Source of the DNA: an uncultured Clostridia bacterium
GTDB lineage: Bacteria; Bacillota; Clostridia; RGIG6154
DNA: 12,075 nt
Direction: 5' to 3'
NCBI GenBank assembly: GCA_934457515.1
Contig: CAKSHV010000013.1
Location: 1 to 12,075, forward strand
The notes beneath the pieces were generated by a model, which saw nothing but the letters and a program-made list of their open reading frames with translations, ran no database searches and was not told the origin of the DNA. Positions 8,478-12,075 of this stretch are shown here, in pieces (the first letter of the stretch is position 1; each line of letters opens with the position of its first letter). Made by a program: the position numbers and the translations under genes.

Positions 8478-8506
8478 ATTATATCATATATTTTGGAAAA
8501 AAGCAA
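8478..8506 (-). promoter_or_regulatory. Sigma-A type promoter for the htrA-like/stalk operon
   Basis: Read on the minus strand: TTGCTT (8501-8506, three of six consensus bases), a 17-base spacer, then a perfect TATAAT (8478-8483) preceded by TGA, which makes an extended -10. Transcription would start near 8471, about 60 bases before the ATG at 8411. The promoter overlaps the last codon of the upstream araC-family gene, whose TGA stop is at 8484-8486. The span 8445-8483 holds no other feature. Confidence 0.75.
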
Positions 8507-9353
8507 TAAGTAAGTTAATTTTTTTTAAATAGATTGACGGTGCGGTCTTATAATATCTTTTAAAAAGCCGTGAAAATTGGAATACATCATAAAAGCCTAA
8601 ATAGTCCGCAATTTCGGTTAAATTTAAGGATGTGTTTTTCATGAGTTCCACAGCATACTGCAATTTTTGGCGGTGAATGTATTCGGTTGCGGTCATATTT
8701 AAATATTTTTTAAAAAGCCGTGCGGCATACGGTGCGGAAATATTGCAGTTTTCACTTATGTCCGATAAGCGGATAGATTGTGTTAAATTCTTTTTTATGT
8801 AAATCAACATGGTTTGTATGGGTTTTGGATAAGAAACGGCAGGTTTGTTGGATAACTCGCTTAGCGAAAGCAGAATTTTAAAAAATTCCGTGTCGGTTAA
8901 AAGTCTGCCTGTGCGGGTGCCGCGCGCATTATACTCCATGCAGAGAAAAACCTGTGAAACCAGAGAAGAAAACAAATCCCCTGCGGCAATTTTGGGAAGA
9001 AGAGCTATTTTATCATGCGGACAGGGTGCAAGCTGAAAGGAAAAGGCAGCCGGAACGGCAGTGGCGGCAGGGATGTAACCTTTTTCCATGTGTCCTGAAA
9101 AGTGAAAGAAAAAATATTCACAGCTTTCTTTTGTGTTCGCAAAGTACGGAGATTCTGCAGGAATGATGAAAATATCGCCCTTTTTTAAGGAATATGTACA
9201 TAATTCTACAGAAAAATCCGCTGTGCCGTCTATCATAAACACAAATAAATTCTGCTTTATTTTCCGCACTTTTTGAAATTCCCATCCGTTTTTTTGTTTC
9301 ATTCTTCCCATCATAAAACAGGATATTGGTTTTGAAATGTCAAGTGTATACAT
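8484..9353 (-). CDS. AraC/XylS-family transcriptional regulator
   Basis: A cytoplasmic regulator of 289 aa, the usual length for the family. The N-terminal part (about 1-150) looks like the AraC ligand-binding cupin: KKGDIFIIPAESPYF (57-71) followed by a strand-rich YFFFHFSG (80-87). The C-terminal 100 residues contain two helix-turn-helix motifs: LSDISENCNISAPYAARLFKK (about 196-216), and LTEIADYLGFYDVFQFSRLFKR (245-266), the family signature. The usual Gly after FKR is replaced (YYKTAPSIY). AAAGGAG lies 9 bases before the ATG. It is divergent from the DUF6259/cupin pair, sharing a 156-base intergenic region, so it is most likely the activator of that pair, probably responding to a sugar or glycoside. 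No terminator is visible after it, so transcripts may run on into the protease operon. Confidence 0.93.
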   Translation of the reverse strand: MYTLDISKPISCFMMGRMKQKNGWEFQKVRKIKQNLFVFMIDGTADFSVELCTYSLKKGDIFIIPAESPYFANTKESCEYFFFHFSGHMEKGYIPAATAVPAAFSFQLAPCPHDKIALLPKIAAGDLFSSLVSQVFLCMEYNARGTRTGRLLTDTEFFKILLSLSELSNKPAVSYPKPIQTMLIYIKKNLTQSIRLSDISENCNISAPYAARLFKKYLNMTATEYIHRQKLQYAVELMKNTSLNLTEIADYLGFYDVFQFSRLFKRYYKTAPSIYLKKINLLIAFFQNI

Positions 9354-9377
9354 TTTTGGCAGCTCCTTTTTTCTTTA

Positions 9378-9405
9378 ATTATATCATGCTTTGGAAACGT
9401 GTCAA
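9378..9405 (-). promoter_or_regulatory. Strong sigma-A type promoter for the araC-family gene
   Basis: On the minus strand this is a perfect TTGACA (9400-9405), a 16-base spacer and a perfect TATAAT (9378-9383) with TGA directly before it (extended -10). A match this close to consensus suggests substantial basal expression unless repressed. The spacer contains TTTCCAAA, also present in the spacer of the htrA-like promoter. Confidence 0.85.
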
Positions 9406-9429
9406 GAAATAATATCAAAATTATACATG

Positions 9430-9448
9430 TTTTTGCAGAGTTTGTGCA
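9430..9448 (+). promoter_or_regulatory. Candidate AraC-type operator: direct repeat abutting the -35 box
   Basis: TTTTTGCA (9430-9437) and TTTGTGCA (9441-9448) match at seven of eight bases and lie 11 bases apart, about one helical turn. The second copy ends one base before the -35 of the plus-strand promoter. AraC-family activators commonly bind tandem half-sites in exactly this position to contact RNA polymerase. The repeat is seen directly; assignment to the adjacent regulator is inference, and short AT-rich repeats can arise by chance. Confidence 0.42.
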
Positions 9449-9477
9449 TTTTCATAAAATAGAAAACAAGTTATAAT
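9449..9477 (+). promoter_or_regulatory. Promoter of the DUF6259 glycosidase-cupin operon
   Basis: TTTTCA (9449-9454, four of six consensus bases), a 17-base spacer and a perfect TATAAT (9472-9477). The start point would be near 9484, giving a short leader before the ribosome binding site. The imperfect -35 fits a promoter that needs an activator. Confidence 0.75.
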
Positions 9478-9492
9478 GACAGTGAAAAACAA

Positions 9493-9500
9493 AGAAAGGA
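9493..9500 (+). promoter_or_regulatory. Ribosome binding site that decides the start of the DUF6259 gene
   Basis: AGAAAGGA runs directly into an ATG at 9501, leaving no spacing, but is nine bases from the in-frame ATG at 9510. The second ATG is therefore the likely start (protein beginning MSRVKIDF), and the first three codons are probably untranslated. Confidence 0.7.
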
Positions 9501-9509
9501 ATGAAAAAT

Positions 9510-11444
9510 ATGAGCAGGGTTAAAATTGATTTTGTACAAAATTTGCAGTTATCCATAGATGGATTTTCAGTAAAATTATCTGAAAACAGTGATTTTTGGC
9601 GCTTGCATTTGGATTATTGTCAAAGCGGGAAAAATAATGAACTGGGTGTGTATTCCAAAGACCAAAACGTACCTGCGGTTGAAAGAGAAAAAGATAAATT
9701 GATTTTGACGTATTCCCCGCTTGTTGCGGAGGATAAATCTGTACATGATATTATGCTTAGGCTTGAAATGGACTGCCATAATCAAAACATTCGTTTTTCG
9801 GCACAGATTACGAACCGGGCGCAGGTTCGTGTGAACGAGCTGCAATATCCGCTTTTTGAGTTTTCACGCATAAACGGAGATTTCGAAAGAGATGCGCTGG
9901 TTTTACCGTGGGGATTGGGCAGGAAAATTAAAAATCCGCACAAAAATGCGGTTTCGCATACCGAATATATGGCGGCGGATTACAAAAATATCTGGGGCAC
10001 ATTTTCATATCCCGGGCTAATTTCCATGCCGTGGATGAGTGTAGAAAGCAACGGCGGACTTTTGTATATGGGCTGCCACAGCGAGAATTGGCGCATGACA
10101 ACATTTGCAGTCGGCACCGAGCCGCGCGGAGAAAATGACAAGCGCTTTTTGATGACGGTTTGTTCATATCCGGCTGTATGTCCGGGCGAAACCGTGACAT
10201 ACGGAGGATTTGTGCTTGCCGCATTTGAGGGCGATTGGCGAAAGGGCGCGGACTTCTATCGCTCGTGGGCAGACAAAACATGGAACAAAAGCCCCGTGAA
10301 GAAGTCAGAGTCGGTAAAGCAGCTGCAAGGTTGGCAGCGCATTATTTTAAAGCATCAGTACGGCGAGATTTTTCACACTTATGACGAATTGCCTGCGCTT
10401 TATGCCGAGGGGGCAAAGCATGGCGTAAACATGATTCTTTTGTTTGCCTGGTGGGAGGAGGGAATGGATAACGGTTATCCGAATTACATGCCCGATCCTG
10501 CGCTTGGCGGGGCAAATAAACTGAAAAGAGTCATTCGTGAAATAAATGAAACGGGAGGCAAGGTTTTGCTGTATGCCAACGGACATTTAATTGACACGGC
10601 GACAGACTACTATAAAAACACAGGCGTTCATTTAACCATGAAGGATATTGAAAGAAACGAATACCGTGAATTTTATAAATTTTCAAATAACGGAACTCTG
10701 CTGCGCTTCGGACACAAAACTTTTGCTACAGGTTGTTATGCAACAAAGGGCTGGCGTGAAAAGCTGCTTGAGGTTGAAAAACGGCACTTGAGCCTTGGTT
10801 CGAACGGCACGTTTTTTGACCAAATCGGCATTTGTTTTAATCTGTGCTTTGATGACAGTCATGAACATGGCAGAAGAATCGACCTTGACCCTGCATATCG
10901 GTTAGAAGCTGTAAAAAACATGCGTACACAACTTTCGGAGGACGAGTGGTTCGGTACGGAATGGGTGACCGACCGACTGACGGCACAGATGGATTTTACG
11001 CATGGTTGCGGATTTGGTATGTATTTTTCGGAGGATGCTTATCCGCATGTTTTCCGCTACACGTTTCCGCATGCCATTCTCTCCAACCGTTTGCTGCATG
11101 ATGAAAAAGACGGCTGGCGCAGACATTTAAATTATGCGTTTGTGCACGGCTTAATATTTGACGTGTCAATTTATCGCGGCAGAGCAGAAAGCTTAGAGAT
11201 AAATACGCCGCATTATGCGGAGTATATTGGTTATTTGGTTGGACTTCGAAAGAAGTATCTCCCGTTTTTTACCGACGGTGAATATGACATGCTCGCAGGC
11301 GAATATCCCAAACAGATAAAAGGTGCGCAGTATACTTTGGGTGAAAAAACTATTGCGGCGCTATGGAACGATTCGGACGGGGCAGTTTCGGTTTTAAACA
11401 CCGAGATTGCACCGCAAGGCGTTTTAATAAAGGAGTTTGATTAA
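9510..11444 (+). CDS. DUF6259-type predicted glycoside hydrolase, cytoplasmic
   Basis: A 644-residue protein without signal peptide or membrane segment, so probably acting inside the cell on imported glycans or glycosides. Residues below are numbered from the ATG at 9501; subtract 3 for the preferred start. The N-terminal ~240 residues are strand-rich (beta-sandwich-like). A predicted TIM barrel follows, with segments typical of DUF6259 and related clan-D or GH101-like glycosidases: NMILLFAWWEEGMDNGYPNY (310-329), PDPALGG (331-337), GGKVLLYANG (352-361), NGTFFDQIGI (435-444) and FGTEWVTDR (484-492). Asp440 on a strand end is the best candidate nucleophile, and Glu487 or a nearby acid the candidate acid/base; these are inferences from position. 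A short beta-rich C-terminal domain (about 593-647) resembles those capping GH13/GH36-like barrels. Substrate unknown. The stop is three bases before the cupin's ATG, and the cupin's AAAGGAG lies inside this gene, so the two are coupled. Confidence 0.85.
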   Translation: MSRVKIDFVQNLQLSIDGFSVKLSENSDFWRLHLDYCQSGKNNELGVYSKDQNVPAVEREKDKLILTYSPLVAEDKSVHDIMLRLEMDCHNQNIRFSAQITNRAQVRVNELQYPLFEFSRINGDFERDALVLPWGLGRKIKNPHKNAVSHTEYMAADYKNIWGTFSYPGLISMPWMSVESNGGLLYMGCHSENWRMTTFAVGTEPRGENDKRFLMTVCSYPAVCPGETVTYGGFVLAAFEGDWRKGADFYRSWADKTWNKSPVKKSESVKQLQGWQRIILKHQYGEIFHTYDELPALYAEGAKHGVNMILLFAWWEEGMDNGYPNYMPDPALGGANKLKRVIREINETGGKVLLYANGHLIDTATDYYKNTGVHLTMKDIERNEYREFYKFSNNGTLLRFGHKTFATGCYATKGWREKLLEVEKRHLSLGSNGTFFDQIGICFNLCFDDSHEHGRRIDLDPAYRLEAVKNMRTQLSEDEWFGTEWVTDRLTAQMDFTHGCGFGMYFSEDAYPHVFRYTFPHAILSNRLLHDEKDGWRRHLNYAFVHGLIFDVSIYRGRAESLEINTPHYAEYIGYLVGLRKKYLPFFTDGEYDMLAGEYPKQIKGAQYTLGEKTIAALWNDSDGAVSVLNTEIAPQGVLIKEFD

Positions 11445-11447
11445 AAA

Positions 11448-11792
11448 ATGGCAGATATTGAAATTATTGGCTGTGAAAGCGGCGGGTACCGTCCCGCGCT
11501 GCATTTCGGCGCGTGGCGGATTGCTTTTTTAACCTTTGCACAGCGTTTTTCGGACATAACTTACTTGGAGCGACACAAAAACACGGATGAGGCATTTGTC
11601 CTGCTAAAAGGAAGTGCGAAAATTTATATAGGAAAAGAAATGGAATGCTATGTCATGGAGCCAAACAAAATTTATAATGTTAAACGCGGTGTGTGGCACA
11701 ATATTAAGGTAAGCTGCGATGCGTTGGTCCTGATTGTTGAAAATGCAGATACTTCAAAAGAAAACTCTGAGTATATGGATGTTACCAATTAA
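11448..11792 (+). CDS. Small single-domain cupin protein
   Basis: A 114-residue protein consisting of one cupin fold. Visible motifs are ERHKNTDEAFVLLKG (41-55) and MEPNKIYNVKRGVWHNI (70-86), with His43, Glu48 and His84 as possible metal ligands. The classical HxH of cupin motif 1 is not present, so metal binding is uncertain. The C-terminus VENADTSKENSEY (97-109) is a conserved-looking tail. No signal peptide. AAAGGAG at 11429-11435 lies 12 bases before the ATG. As second gene in the glycosidase operon it may be a sugar isomerase, lyase or sugar-binding accessory protein; none of these can be chosen from sequence alone. Confidence 0.8.
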   Translation: MADIEIIGCESGGYRPALHFGAWRIAFLTFAQRFSDITYLERHKNTDEAFVLLKGSAKIYIGKEMECYVMEPNKIYNVKRGVWHNIKVSCDALVLIVENADTSKENSEYMDVTN

Positions 11793-11842
11793 AGCTGAGG
11801 TGCAAAGTGACGGTTTAACAAGATGAAAAAAGCAAGAACGAA

Positions 11843-11880
11843 AAAAAACGACAAGATTCTTTCGAATCTTGTCGTTTTTT
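11843..11880. terminator. Intrinsic terminator after the cupin gene
   Basis: A perfect 17-base stem (11843-11859 and 11864-11880) with a four-base TTTC loop. The core is CGACAAGATTC / GAATCTTGTCG, with six A on the left and six T on the right. It lies about 50 bases after the cupin stop and ends the operon. Because the A-tract mirrors the T-tract, it could also stop transcription entering from the right. Confidence 0.92.
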
Positions 11881-12075
11881 GGCAATTCCGAACCATTGAG
11901 ATATTCGCGCCGCAGGCGCATCTCGCAAAAAGGTGGTAGCGACTGTGAGCCGTTGTGAGCGCGTTTACAAGCGAACAGGCGAGCCAAGCGTGCCTGTTTT
12001 GCGAAAGAGGAGGAACGACGGCGCGTGTGACTGATTTTTCTGTAAAGAAAAATCGGAACGGAGCAAAGTCCGTTC
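11881..12075. other. GC-rich, hairpin-dense non-coding segment, possibly a dispersed intergenic repeat
   Basis: No convincing gene is seen on either strand. Structure seen: GAGAT-attc-GCGCC-GCA-GGCGC-ATCTC (11898-11924), a ten-pair nested hairpin with a four-base bulge; a direct repeat TGTGAGC at 11944-11950 and 11954-11960; AACAGGC (11974-11980) pairing with GCCTGTT (11992-11998); GATTTTTCT-GTAA-AGAAAAATC (12033-12054), a nine-pair hairpin; and GAACGGA-GCAAAG-TCCGTTC (12056-12075), a seven-pair hairpin at the window edge. The segment is far richer in GC than the other intergenic regions here. It may be a structured RNA, or a member of an intergenic repeat family continuing beyond the window. 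Identity unknown. Confidence 0.5.

Noticed and set aside
9391..9405. Possible catabolite-repression (cre) site, TGGAAACGTGTCAA
   Set aside because: It has the central CG and some flanking matches, but the half-sites are one base off register with TGWAANCGNTNWCA and several fixed positions fail.
11824..11940. Short plus-strand frame beginning MKKARTKKNDKIL
   Set aside because: It runs straight through the terminator hairpin and its T-tract, has no ribosome binding site, and its composition reflects the A-tract and hairpin.
11754..11987. Minus-strand frame of 77 codons across the terminator
   Set aside because: It spans the hairpin and the end of the cupin gene; no motif or ribosome binding site supports it.

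Overview
The window looks like chromosomal DNA of a low-to-mid GC Firmicute, most likely an anaerobic, probably gut-type member of the Clostridia. The reasons are an S-layer-homology (SLH) anchored surface protein, two secreted proteins with copper-amine-oxidase-N-like 'stalk' domains, Gram-positive Shine-Dalgarno sites (AGGAG type), TATAAT promoters with extended -10 boxes, and a DUF6259-type glycosidase next to an AraC regulator. No species call can be made from the sequence alone.

Layout. (1) Positions 1-267 are the 3' end of prmC (release-factor glutamine methyltransferase), on the plus strand. (2) Directly abutting it is a 1665-residue secreted protein (268-5265) with three SLH domains followed by five large GLUG-type beta-helical modules. 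(3) A long, perfect, bidirectional terminator hairpin (5285-5330) separates it from a convergent minus-strand pair. (4) That pair is an HtrA-like serine protease with an N-terminal stalk domain (7293-8411) followed 18 nt downstream by a secreted protein with two stalk motifs and three degenerate PsbP/Mog1-like repeats (5343-7274). A promoter at 8478-8506 drives both. (5) An AraC-family regulator (8484-9353, minus) is divergent from a plus-strand pair: a cytoplasmic DUF6259 glycoside-hydrolase-like protein (9510-11444) and a small cupin (11448-11792). The pair ends in a strong terminator (11843-11880). (6) The last ~195 bases are GC-rich, non-coding and packed with hairpins, possibly a dispersed intergenic repeat.

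How they may work together. The left and middle parts are an envelope neighbourhood: an SLH-anchored beta-helical surface protein, plus an extracytoplasmic quality-control protease and a secreted partner that share the same stalk domain. The right part looks like a small sugar-responsive locus. The AraC protein, with a cupin-like sensing domain, probably senses a sugar or glycoside and activates the glycosidase-cupin operon through a direct repeat (TTTTTGCA / TTTGTGCA, 11 nt apart) abutting the operon's -35 box. The functional links are inference; the gene calls and promoter and terminator sites are read from the sequence. No RNA genes, CRISPR arrays, transposases or prophage genes were seen. 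I found no clearly new defence or mobile system; the most unusual items are the stalk-HtrA/stalk-PsbP-like pair, the five-module GLUG protein, and the structured element at the right end.
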